Shown: positions 1 through 7,503 of the stretch, one piece after another | How the letters are laid out: every line of letters starts with the position of its first letter | Position numbering within the stretch: the first letter of the stretch is position 1 | NCBI GenBank assembly: GCA_963764585.1 | Contig: CAVXTB010000016.1 | Span: 1 to 64,000 of the forward strand | DNA: 64,000 bases | Origin: JAOPZW01 sp963764585 | GTDB taxonomy: Bacteria > Actinomycetota > Thermoleophilia > Solirubrobacterales > Solirubrobacteraceae | Direction: 5' to 3' | Notes under the pieces: generated by a model | The model's database searches: none | What the model saw: the letters and a program-made list of their open reading frames with translations, nothing else | What the model was told of the DNA's origin: nothing | Made by a program: the position numbers and the translations under genes

Positions 1-656
1 TAGGTCGCCCGCAAGTACGCCAGCACCGCCAGCACGCGCCGGTGATCGTCATCGGTCGCGGGCAGGTCGAGCTTGCCGAAGATGTTCGAGACGTGCTTCT
101 CGACCGCGCCCGGCGTGACCACCATCGCGCGCGCGATCGCCGCGTTGCTGCGCCCTTCGGCCATCAGCCCGAGGACCTCGCGCTCGCGCGGCGTCAGCCC
201 GTCGAGCGCCGCCTCGCCCGAACCGCCCTCGCGCGCGCGTACGAGCTCGGCCACCACCTCGCGATCGAGCGCCGTCCCCCCGCGCGCCACGCGCTCGACG
301 GCGTCGACGAAGGTGCGCACCTCGCCGACGCGCTCTTTGAGCAGGTAGCCGATCCCGCCCTCGCCGGACTCGAGCAGCTCCGCCGTGTACACCGGCTCGA
401 CGTACTGCGACAGGATCAGGACGCCGAGGCCGGGCATGCGCCGGCGCGCCTCGAGCGCGGCGCGCAGCCCCTCGTCGCTGAAGTCCGGCGGCAGGCGCAC
501 GTCGACGATCGCCAGGTCCGGCTTGTGGCCGCCCACGATCCGCAGCAGACCCGGCCCGTCCTCGGCCTGGGCGACGACATCGACGCCCTGCTCGCGCAGC
601 AGGGCGACGAGGCCCTCGCGCAGCAGCATCTGGTCCTCGACGATCACCACCCGCAT
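1..656 (-). CDS. NarL/FixJ-family response regulator (runs to window edge)
   Basis: This is a DNA-binding response regulator, the cytoplasmic output half of a two-component system. About 218 codons are visible. The N-terminal receiver domain begins MRVVIVEDQMLLREG and has the phospho-acceptor Asp in LAIVDVRLPP. The C-terminal LuxR-type helix-turn-helix contains LTPREREVLGLMAEGRSN and ends near LAVLAYLRAT. The last visible bases read TA plus one missing base, so the stop codon probably lies exactly at the window edge. The start overlaps the end of the histidine kinase gene by 13 bases, which makes the two a coupled operon. The target genes are not visible. Confidence 0.9.
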   Translation of the reverse strand, partial: MRVVIVEDQMLLREGLVALLREQGVDVVAQAEDGPGLLRIVGGHKPDLAIVDVRLPPDFSDEGLRAALEARRRMPGLGVLILSQYVEPVYTAELLESGEGGIGYLLKERVGEVRTFVDAVERVARGGTALDREVVAELVRAREGGSGEAALDGLTPREREVLGLMAEGRSNAAIARAMVVTPGAVEKHVSNIFGKLDLPATDDDHRRVLAVLAYLRAT

Positions 657-1678
657 GGCAGCTCCGCGCGCACGCTCGTCCCGCCCTCGGGCGGACTCGT
701 CACCGTGAGGGTCCCGTCGAGGGCCTCGACGCGGTGGCGCAGGCCGACGAGCCCGGCGCCCTGCGGATCGGCGCCGCCCGGGCCCTCGTCGCGGATCTCG
801 ACGACCAGCCGGTCGCCCTCCTCGGCGAGCGAGACCGTCGCCGCCGCGCCGCCGGCGTGCTTGGCGGCGTTGGTCAGCCCCTCGGCGACGACGAAGTAGG
901 CGGCGGTCTCGACCACCGGCAGCGGCCGGCGCAGCAGCGACACGCGCACGGTCACCGGGATCTGCGCGCGCTTCCCGAGCGCCTCCACCGCCGCGGCCAG
1001 GCCGCGATCGGCCAGCACCGGCGGGGCGATCCCGCGCGCCAGGTCGCGCAGCTCGCCGATGGCCGCCCCCGCCTCCTCGCGCGCGCGGCGCACCAGGTCG
1101 GCGACCTCGGGCCGGTCCTCGAGGCGCTCCTCGGCGCGCCCGAGCTGCATGCTCAGGGCGACGAGCCGGGCCTGCGCGCCGTCATGAAGGTCGCGCTCGA
1201 TGCGCCGCAGCTCGGCGGCCTGCACGTCGAGCGCGCCCATGCGGGTGCGCGTGAGCTGGTCGACGCGCGCGGCGAGCTCGACCTCGCGCGGGCGCATGTG
1301 CGGCCAGGCGAAGACGAGCGTCGCGTGCACGCCGAGCGCGAGCCCGAGGCAGGCGATCGGCCACAGCGGCCAGAAGTAGCCGCCGCCGCTGAGCGCGTAG
1401 ATGGCGAGCTGGATCGCGACGATCGTCGCCGCGGCCGCCGCGACGATGGCCAGCGGCCGGCGGGGCCCCGCGGGCACGCGCAGCGCGCCGCGGATGGCGA
1501 GCTGGGCGACGAGCGGGATCGCCAGCCCGAACAGCACCCACTTCGGCCAGAACGTCCCGCCGCCGGTGACGCCCCAGACGAAGACGATCACGAGGATCAG
1601 GAGCGTCGACAGCGCAGCCTCGAGCGCGATGGCCGCGCCCCACGGGTCGCGCTGCTGGATGGTGTGCTCGGCGCTCAC
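644..1678 (-). CDS. Sensor histidine kinase, HisKA_3/DesK-NarX type
   Basis: Membrane sensor kinase of 344 residues that should phosphorylate the response regulator encoded just downstream. The N-terminal half has about four hydrophobic segments arranged as two copies resembling the 2TM domain (GTFWPKW and GYFWPLW). The HisKA_3 dimerisation helix carries the phospho-acceptor His at about residue 165 in ERDLHDGAQARL. The ATPase domain has an N-box in AEGLTNAAKHAG and a G-box in DEGPGG. The 2TM-type input has no obvious extracellular ligand domain, so the signal may be membrane or intracellular. The ligand is unknown. The 3' end overlaps the regulator by 13 bases. Confidence 0.9.
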   Translation of the reverse strand: MSAEHTIQQRDPWGAAIALEAALSTLLILVIVFVWGVTGGGTFWPKWVLFGLAIPLVAQLAIRGALRVPAGPRRPLAIVAAAAATIVAIQLAIYALSGGGYFWPLWPIACLGLALGVHATLVFAWPHMRPREVELAARVDQLTRTRMGALDVQAAELRRIERDLHDGAQARLVALSMQLGRAEERLEDRPEVADLVRRAREEAGAAIGELRDLARGIAPPVLADRGLAAAVEALGKRAQIPVTVRVSLLRRPLPVVETAAYFVVAEGLTNAAKHAGGAAATVSLAEEGDRLVVEIRDEGPGGADPQGAGLVGLRHRVEALDGTLTVTSPPEGGTSVRAELPCGW

Positions 1679-1751
1679 GAGCCACAGGGTGGCAGGCGCC
1701 GCCGGCGGCGTCGCTGCGGCGCACCCCCGAACCCGCCGGGGGGCGTCCCCC

Positions 1752-2720
1752 CTACGCGTAGCGCGCGACGACGCCGTCGGCGACGAGGTCGAGCGCGTGG
1801 CGCTGGCGCCGCGAGAGGCCTGCCGGCAGCCCGCTCTTGGCCTCGCCGACCATCCGCAGCGCGCGGGCGCGCGCCTCGTCGAGCGCGCCGGTGGCCTCGA
1901 TGCGATCGCAGACCTCCTCGGCGGCCGCCGGCGAGTCGATCGTGCGCGGATCGAGCGCGGCCAGCGCGCCGTCGCGCTCGCGGGCGAGGATCAGCGGGAG
2001 CGTCACCGTCCCGTCGAGCAGGTCGGTGCCGCGGCCCTTGCCCGTGCGCTCGGCCGGGCCGGACACGTCGAGCACGTCGTCGAGGAGCTGGAAGGCGAGC
2101 CCCACCCGCCGGCCGAACTCGCCCAGCGCGGCGGGCTCGACGCCCGCCTCAAGCGCGCCCAGCCGGCAGGCCGCCTCGAAGAGCCGCGCGGTCTTCAGCT
2201 CGCAGCGCTGCAGGTAGCGCGCGACCGCCACGGCCGCGTTCCACGCGTCGGCGCGCTGCATCAGCTCGCCGGCCGCGAGCGCGGACGTGGCGTCGGACAG
2301 CACGCGCACCTCGTCGGCGCGGCCGTTGCGGACCAGCTCGGCGAAGGCGCGCGCGAAGAGCAGGTCGCCGGTCGCGGTCGCCGCGTTGCGCCCGCCGCTG
2401 GCCACGACCGTGGGCACCCCGCGGCGCAGCGACGCGCCGTCGAGCACGTCGTCGTGCACGAGCGTGGCGGAGTGGACGAGCTCGACGGCCGCGGCGGCGC
2501 GCACGATGCCGTCGCCGTCGTCGCCGTCGGCGGCGAGGCAGACGAGCAGCGGCCGCAGGCGCTTGCCGCCCGCCGCGATCGTCGCGCCCGCGTGCTCGGC
2601 GAGCACGTCGCCGTGGTCGGCGGCCAGCTCGCCCAGCCGGCGCTCGATGCGATCGAGCAGGTCGGGGATGTGATCCCCGCCCGCGCGCATGACCTCGGTG
2701 ACCTGCTCGATCGTGTTCAT
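1752..2720 (-). CDS. Polyprenyl diphosphate synthase (menaquinone side chain)
   Basis: A trans-isoprenyl diphosphate synthase of 322 residues that condenses isopentenyl diphosphate units into a long prenyl chain. Both aspartate-rich motifs are intact: HDDVLDG at about residues 89-95 and LLDDVLD near residue 215. GGKRLRP, typical of the family N-terminus, is also present. It lies 3 bases downstream of the menaquinone methyltransferase gene on the same strand, with the cytochrome b6c genes further upstream. That context points to side-chain synthesis for menaquinone (heptaprenyl or longer, HepT/IspB-like). Chain length cannot be read from the sequence with certainty. Confidence 0.9.
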   Translation of the reverse strand: MNTIEQVTEVMRAGGDHIPDLLDRIERRLGELAADHGDVLAEHAGATIAAGGKRLRPLLVCLAADGDDGDGIVRAAAAVELVHSATLVHDDVLDGASLRRGVPTVVASGGRNAATATGDLLFARAFAELVRNGRADEVRVLSDATSALAAGELMQRADAWNAAVAVARYLQRCELKTARLFEAACRLGALEAGVEPAALGEFGRRVGLAFQLLDDVLDVSGPAERTGKGRGTDLLDGTVTLPLILARERDGALAALDPRTIDSPAAAEEVCDRIEATGALDEARARALRMVGEAKSGLPAGLSRRQRHALDLVADGVVARYA

Positions 2721-2723
2721 CGT

Positions 2724-3434
2724 CTAGGGCTTGGTCCCAACGTGCAGGGCGATGATCCCACCCGCTGTAAGAATCCAGCGGATCTGCCGCAGCCCGGCGC
2801 GCTCCATCGCTCCCGCCAGCCCCTCCGGGCCGGGGAAGCGCTTGACCGAGCTTGGCAGGTACGTGTACGCCTCGTCCTCTCCGGTGAGCCGCCCGATGAG
2901 GGGCACGACCCGATCGAACCACACCGAGTAGAAGGTCGACAACGGCGGCTTGTGCGGCGTGGTGATCTCGAGCACCACGACGCGCCCGCCCGGCCTGACC
3001 ACTCGCGTCATCTCGGCCAGGCCGCGATCGAGATCCGAGAAGTTGCGCGCGCCGAAGCCGACGGTGGCGGCGTCGAAGCGCCCCGTCGCGTAGGGCAGGT
3101 CGAGCGCGTTGCCCCATTCCCAGGCGATGGCCGGCGCCTTGGCGCGGGCGCGCTCGAGCATCTCCTGCGCGAAGTCCGAGCCGACCACGGTGCCACTCGG
3201 CCCGACCCGGCGCGCCAGCTCGATGGCGAGGTCACCGGTGCCGCACGCGACGTCGAGCGCGCTGTCGCCCGATCGCAGCGCGGCCAGGTCGGCGGCGCGG
3301 GCGCGCCAGCGATGGTGCAGCCCGGCCGTCATGACCGAGTTCATGAGGTCGTAGAAGCCGGCGATGCGATCGAACATCGCCCGCACCTGCGGCTCGGACA
3401 GCGTGCCCGACCGCGGCGTGCCGCCGCCACTCAT
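2724..3434 (-). CDS. menG: Demethylmenaquinone methyltransferase (UbiE/MenG)
   Basis: A SAM-dependent C-methyltransferase of about 236 residues performing the last step of menaquinone synthesis. The UbiE hallmarks are present: FDRIAGFYDLMN near the N-terminus, the SAM-binding motif ALDVACGTGDLA, and GFGARNFSDL followed by MTRVVRPGGRVVVLE. I chose the ATG at 3434; a TTG two codons upstream (3440) is an in-frame alternative. The gene sits between the prenyl synthase and the menaquinol-oxidising complex, an arrangement linking quinone synthesis to its use. Confidence 0.94.
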   Translation of the reverse strand: MSGGGTPRSGTLSEPQVRAMFDRIAGFYDLMNSVMTAGLHHRWRARAADLAALRSGDSALDVACGTGDLAIELARRVGPSGTVVGSDFAQEMLERARAKAPAIAWEWGNALDLPYATGRFDAATVGFGARNFSDLDRGLAEMTRVVRPGGRVVVLEITTPHKPPLSTFYSVWFDRVVPLIGRLTGEDEAYTYLPSSVKRFPGPEGLAGAMERAGLRQIRWILTAGGIIALHVGTKP

Positions 3435-3447
3435 CTGCAACCCGGCG

Positions 3448-4197
3448 CTAGTCGCCCTTGAGCTGCGATACGTAGAACACCAGCGCGTTGAACTTGTCCG
3501 GCGCGTTCTTCTGCAGGCCGGTGAACGACGGCATCGGCGCCGTCGGGTTCACGAGCGTGCGGGAGACCGCCTGGGCGGGGAGCCGCGTTCCGATGTCGGT
3601 GAGTTGCGGGCCGGGGCCGTCGTTGCCGTTCTCGCCGATCTTGTGGCAGGCCAGGCAGCCCGACTGGGCGACGACCTGCTTGCCCTTCTCGTACTGCGCG
3701 AGCTTCTGCGGGCCGAGCGCCTTGATGCGGTCTGGCGTCTTGAGGTCGATCTGCGTCGGAGCGCCCGCGTTGGCGCCGAGGTAGGTCAGGTATCCCATCG
3801 CCGCGATGGTGAAGATCGCGGCGGTCATGGCGATCGGCCGCCGCTCGGGCCTGCGCTCCGGCCCGCGGTCGTAGAACGGCAGCAGGAAGAGCAGGATCAT
3901 GCAGATCGTCGGGATGCCGATCGTCGCCAGGGCGACGAAGTCCGGCGGCTTGATGACCCGCAGCAGCTCGAAGAGGAAGAAGAAGTACCACTCGGGGCGC
4001 GGCGTGTAGGTCGTCGTCGTCGGGTCGGCCTTCGGGCCGAGCTCGGCCCCGAGCGTGAGCGACAGCAGGATGATGACCGCCAGCGTCACGCAGGCCATCA
4101 GCGAGTCCTTGACCACCGCGTAGGGGAAGAACGGCTTGCCCTGCGACTTCAGGACCGAGTAGTCGCGGAGGTACGCCTCCTTCTCGACCTTGTTCAC
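3448..4197 (-). CDS. qcrC: Menaquinol-cytochrome c reductase b/c subunit (subunit IV fused to cytochrome c)
   Basis: Membrane subunit of 249 residues. The N-terminal part matches the C-terminal half of cytochrome b (subunit IV), with RPEWYFFFLFELLRVI at the quinol site and three hydrophobic segments. The C-terminal part is a c-type cytochrome domain with one heme motif, CLACH, and a likely axial Met in TAPMPSF. It is the terminal subunit of a three-gene b6c complex. The GTG start at 4197 overlaps the stop of the cytochrome b gene by 4 bases (GTGA). The open frame continues well upstream, but that stretch is out-of-frame cytochrome b and was discarded. Confidence 0.93.
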   Translation of the reverse strand: MNKVEKEAYLRDYSVLKSQGKPFFPYAVVKDSLMACVTLAVIILLSLTLGAELGPKADPTTTTYTPRPEWYFFFLFELLRVIKPPDFVALATIGIPTICMILLFLLPFYDRGPERRPERRPIAMTAAIFTIAAMGYLTYLGANAGAPTQIDLKTPDRIKALGPQKLAQYEKGKQVVAQSGCLACHKIGENGNDGPGPQLTDIGTRLPAQAVSRTLVNPTAPMPSFTGLQKNAPDKFNALVFYVSQLKGD

Positions 4198-4994
4198 GCG
4201 CGTTCCTCCACCAGGTCGTCGTCGACCTCGGCCTGCAGCCACGGCGGCGCTGTGGTGCCGAGCTTCGTTACGAGGTAGAGGTGCGCACCGATCAGGGCGA
4301 AGATCGCGCCCGGGATCAGCAGCATGTGGATCGCGTAGAAGCGCGAGAGCGTGGTGGCGCCGAACTCCGGCCCGGCGCGCAGGAAGTCGCCCAGATAGGG
4401 GCCGACCAGCGGGCCGCTCGCGGTGATGTTGTTGGCCACGACGGTGGCCCAGAAGGAGCGCTGGTCGAACGGGAGCAGGTACCCGGTCAGCGCCATGACG
4501 AAGGTCAGGATCAGCAGCGCCACTCCGATGACCCAGTTGAGCTCGCGCGGGTACTTGTAGGCGCCGAAGAAGAACGTCCTGCCCATGTGCAGGAAGATGA
4601 GGATGACCATCACCGTCGATCCCCACTTGTGCATGCCGCGCACGAACTCGCCGAGGAAGGCCTCGTTGGTGATGTAACGCGTCGACTCGTAGGCCCGGGT
4701 GGGCGACGGGTCGTAGTACATGGCCAGGAAGACGCCGGTGACCGCCTGGTTGAGGAAGGCGAACAGCGTCGCCGAGCCCAGCGTGTAGAACCAGTTGGTC
4801 CCCTTCGGGACCTTGCGGAACATCAGCCAGCGCCCGGCGCCCGACACCGACGTGCGCTCGTCGATCCAGTCGACCGCGGTGATGCCGGCCTCGGCGGCCG
4901 CCTCGCCGGCGGACACCTTGCCGTTGCCCTCAGCGGGGCGCGCGGGGCGCGGCCTGAGGGCGGGCGGCAGTGGTGGCAGCGGGAACTTCGGCAT
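4194..4994 (-). CDS. qcrB: Cytochrome b (b6-type) subunit of the menaquinol-cytochrome c reductase
   Basis: A 266-residue cytochrome b6-like protein with four core membrane helices. The heme-ligating His pairs lie in GMHKWGSTVMVILIFLH (13 residues between) and in IHMLLIPGAIFALIGAH (14 residues between). The 14-residue spacing in the second helix is the b6 pattern, unlike bc1. GYLLPFDQRSFWATVV marks the quinol pocket. An extra N-terminal region of about 60 residues precedes the first helix and is Pro-rich at the start. It lies between the Rieske gene (2-base gap) and the b/c fusion gene (4-base overlap). Confidence 0.95.
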   Translation of the reverse strand: MPKFPLPPLPPALRPRPARPAEGNGKVSAGEAAAEAGITAVDWIDERTSVSGAGRWLMFRKVPKGTNWFYTLGSATLFAFLNQAVTGVFLAMYYDPSPTRAYESTRYITNEAFLGEFVRGMHKWGSTVMVILIFLHMGRTFFFGAYKYPRELNWVIGVALLILTFVMALTGYLLPFDQRSFWATVVANNITASGPLVGPYLGDFLRAGPEFGATTLSRFYAIHMLLIPGAIFALIGAHLYLVTKLGTTAPPWLQAEVDDDLVEERA

Positions 4995-4996
4995 GG

Positions 4997-5671
4997 CTAG
5001 GTGTCCGGCAGCTTGCGGATCGTGGGCCGCGACGGGTACAGGTACTGGCCGATGCCGTCCAACGGCTCGGCCGGGTCACGCGGCGAGAAGCGCTTGAGCT
5101 CGCGGTTGACGGAGTAGCGCGGGCCCAGCCAGAGCTGATCGCCGCGGACCTCGGTGTAGAAGCGATCCAGCGGGCGCACCGGCGGGCCGCCGTCGACCTT
5201 GCCCTCGAAGTTGTAGACGCCGCCGTGGCACGGGCAGATGAAGCGCTCGGCGGCCTCGACGAAGCGCACCGGGCAGCCGAGGTGCATGCAGCGCGTCGAG
5301 ATCGCGATGTACTGGTTGTACTTGTCGGGCTTGTCGGTGTCGATATTCGGGTTGCGCTTGCGGATGTAGGTCGTCGTCTTGCCGGCCTGGCCGATGCCGT
5401 CGACGATCGTGATGACCTTCGGGACGTAGGTGTCCTCGACGAAGTCGTCCAGCTCGCCGACCGCCTGCCAGCGCTGCTCGTGCTTCTCGAACACCGGCCC
5501 GAGCGCGAAGCCCAGCGCGGGCAGCAGGAACGCCGACACCGCGACCGCGCCTGCGACGTTCGCGGTGCCCGTCATCAACCGCCGGCGCGTGACCGTCTCG
5601 CCTTCGAAGGCGCCCGGGATCAGGCGGTCCGACGTGTACTTGCTCTTGGTCTTGCGGCGGTCGTCTGCCAT
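4997..5671 (-). CDS. qcrA: Rieske 2Fe-2S subunit of the menaquinol-cytochrome c reductase
   Basis: A 224-residue Rieske protein. The cluster ligands lie in CMHLGC and CPCHGG, with the disulfide cysteines also present. A twin-arginine-like signal/anchor (TRRRLM followed by a hydrophobic stretch) lies near residues 28-55, consistent with Tat-dependent insertion typical for Rieske proteins. It is the first gene of the three-gene b6c operon (qcrA-qcrB-qcrC, transcribed right to left). A 33-base gap separates it from the unknown gene upstream, so the operon promoter may lie there or further upstream. Confidence 0.95.
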   Translation of the reverse strand: MADDRRKTKSKYTSDRLIPGAFEGETVTRRRLMTGTANVAGAVAVSAFLLPALGFALGPVFEKHEQRWQAVGELDDFVEDTYVPKVITIVDGIGQAGKTTTYIRKRNPNIDTDKPDKYNQYIAISTRCMHLGCPVRFVEAAERFICPCHGGVYNFEGKVDGGPPVRPLDRFYTEVRGDQLWLGPRYSVNRELKRFSPRDPAEPLDGIGQYLYPSRPTIRKLPDT

Positions 5672-5704
5672 CTGGGGGCGCCGAACCTTATCGGCACCCG
5701 AAGT

Positions 5705-6223
5705 CTAAGGATCGGTCCGCTCGCGCGCAGCGGCAACCAGCGCGCTCGCCGCGCCGGGGTCGCCGGCGCGCGCGGCCGCCTTGGCGTCGCGCAGGGCATC
5801 CGACGCGCCCCACCCCAGCGCCGCCACGCCGGCCTGCCAGACCGCCTCGGCCAGGTCGGCGCGGCCCTCGGCCCGCGCCTGGGCGCACAGCGCGATGATG
5901 TCGGCCAGCTCGGCCACCGCGTCGAGGTCGCCGAGCGCCGCCAGCCGCGCCAGGCCCAGCGCGTACAGGCGATCGCCGGCCAGCAGCGCCAGATCGGGCT
6001 CGATCGCCGGGAACAACCGGGGCGCGCCGTAGTGCAGCAGCTCGCCTTCGCGGATCGCCTCGACGACGAACGCGACCTCGTCCTCGCGCCCGGCGCTGCG
6101 CGGGCCTGACGCGGCGGTCGCGCCGAGCGCGCCGTCGCTCACCCCCTCGGGCCCGAGCGCGTCGGCGAGCAGGCCCCCTTCGGCCTGCACCGCCGCGCGC
6201 ACGGCGTCGAGCGGCGTGGTCAG
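5705..6223 (-). CDS. Unknown protein at the end of the hem cluster; weakly prenyl-synthase-like
   Basis: About 172 residues if translation begins at the CTG at 6223, or 165 from the GTG at 6202. CTG is favoured by a GGGAGG five bases upstream and by CTGA overlap with the hemL stop, but non-ATG starts of this kind need proof. The product is soluble, Ala/Leu-rich and helical, without recognisable catalytic motifs. The segment LLAGDRLYALGLARLAALGD resembles the helix around GDLLFARAFAELV of the prenyl synthase at 1752-2720, yet both DDxxD motifs are missing. It may be a non-catalytic all-alpha relative. Function unknown; its position suggests a link to tetrapyrrole metabolism. Confidence 0.7.
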   Translation of the reverse strand: MTTPLDAVRAAVQAEGGLLADALGPEGVSDGALGATAASGPRSAGREDEVAFVVEAIREGELLHYGAPRLFPAIEPDLALLAGDRLYALGLARLAALGDLDAVAELADIIALCAQARAEGRADLAEAVWQAGVAALGWGASDALRDAKAAARAGDPGAASALVAAARERTDP

Positions 6224-7503
6224 AACGCCTCCCGGAACGCGGCCGCGGCCGCCTCGACGGTGCGATCGATGTGCTCGTGCGTGTGGGCCAGTGACGGGAA
6301 CCACGCCTCGAACTGCGACGGCGGCGGGTAGACGCCGCGGGCCAGCAGGTGCCGGCACCACGTGCCGAAGCCCTCGAGGTCGCACGCCCGCGCACCCGCG
6401 TAGTCGCGCACCGGATCGGCCGAGAAGAAGACGGTCAGCAGCCCGGGGGCGGTCACGATCTGGACGGGCACGTCGCCGGCCGCCTCGCGCAGGCCCGCCG
6501 CGAGCGTCTCGGTCCGCGTCGCCAGCGACGAGTAGGCCGCGTCGTCGAGCAGCGCCAGCGCGGCCAGGCCGGCCGCCACGGCGAGCGGATTGCCCGACAG
6601 GGTGCCCGCCTGGTAGACGTCGCCGGCCGGCGCGATCCGCTCCATGAGCGCGCGCGGCCCGCCGTAGGCGGCCGCCGGCAGGCCGCCGCCGATGACCTTG
6701 CCCATGATCGTGAGGTCGGGCAGCACGCCCGCGAGCTCCTGGGCGCCACCCGGCGCGACGCGGAACCCGGTGATGACCTCGTCGAAGATCAGCAGCGCGC
6801 CGGTCGCGGTCGCGCGCTCGCGCAGCAGCTCGAGGAACTCCGCCTCGGGCTTGACGAGGCCCATGTTGGCCGGGTAGGGCTCGGCGAGGATCGCCGCCAG
6901 CTCGTGCTCCTCGGTGGCGGTCACGAGGGCATCGGGGTCGTTCCACGGCACGACGATCGTCGACGCCGTGGCCGCCTCCGGCACGCCCGGGCTCGACGGG
7001 ATCGCCGCGGTGGCGAGCCCAGAGCCGCCGTCGGCCAGCAGCCCGTCCACGTGCCCGTGGTAGGCGCCGGCGAACTTCAGCAGCTTCTCGCGGCCGGTCG
7101 CGGCGCGCGCGAGGCGGATGGCGCTCATCGTCGCCTCGGTGCCCGAGGAGGTCATGCGCACCATCTCGACCGACGGCACCCGGCGCGCGATCTCCTCGGC
7201 GAGGTCGACCTCGCCCATCGTCGGCGCGCCGAACGTGGTGCCGTTGTGGGCCGCCGCGACGACGGCGGCGATCACGTCGGGATGCGCGTGGCCGTGGATG
7301 AGCGGGCCCCACGAGCAGACGTAGTCGACGTAGCGGTTGCCGTCGACGTCCACGAGCTCGGCGCCCTGGCCGCGCTCGACGAACACCGGGTCGCGCCCGA
7401 TGGCGCCCATCGCCCGGACCGGCGAGTTGACCCCGCCCGGAAGGCGCTGCAACGCCCGCGCGTAGAGCTCGGCCGACCGCGCGTCGGTGAGCGAGACCGT
7501 CAT
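6220..7503 (-). CDS. hemL: Glutamate-1-semialdehyde 2,1-aminomutase
   Basis: A PLP enzyme of 427 residues converting glutamate-1-semialdehyde to 5-aminolevulinate in the C5 pathway. The family signature GGVNSPVRA is near the N-terminus, and the PLP Lys is in IMGKVIGGGLPAAAYGG. SGTEATMSAIRLAR is the cofactor-phosphate region. The ATG at 7503 overlaps the stop of the siroheme-decarboxylase-like gene (ATGA), so the block hemB, ahbAB-like, hemL is translationally coupled. Length is normal for the family. Confidence 0.96.
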   Translation of the reverse strand: MTVSLTDARSAELYARALQRLPGGVNSPVRAMGAIGRDPVFVERGQGAELVDVDGNRYVDYVCSWGPLIHGHAHPDVIAAVVAAAHNGTTFGAPTMGEVDLAEEIARRVPSVEMVRMTSSGTEATMSAIRLARAATGREKLLKFAGAYHGHVDGLLADGGSGLATAAIPSSPGVPEAATASTIVVPWNDPDALVTATEEHELAAILAEPYPANMGLVKPEAEFLELLRERATATGALLIFDEVITGFRVAPGGAQELAGVLPDLTIMGKVIGGGLPAAAYGGPRALMERIAPAGDVYQAGTLSGNPLAVAAGLAALALLDDAAYSSLATRTETLAAGLREAAGDVPVQIVTAPGLLTVFFSADPVRDYAGARACDLEGFGTWCRHLLARGVYPPPSQFEAWFPSLAHTHEHIDRTVEAAAAAFREAF

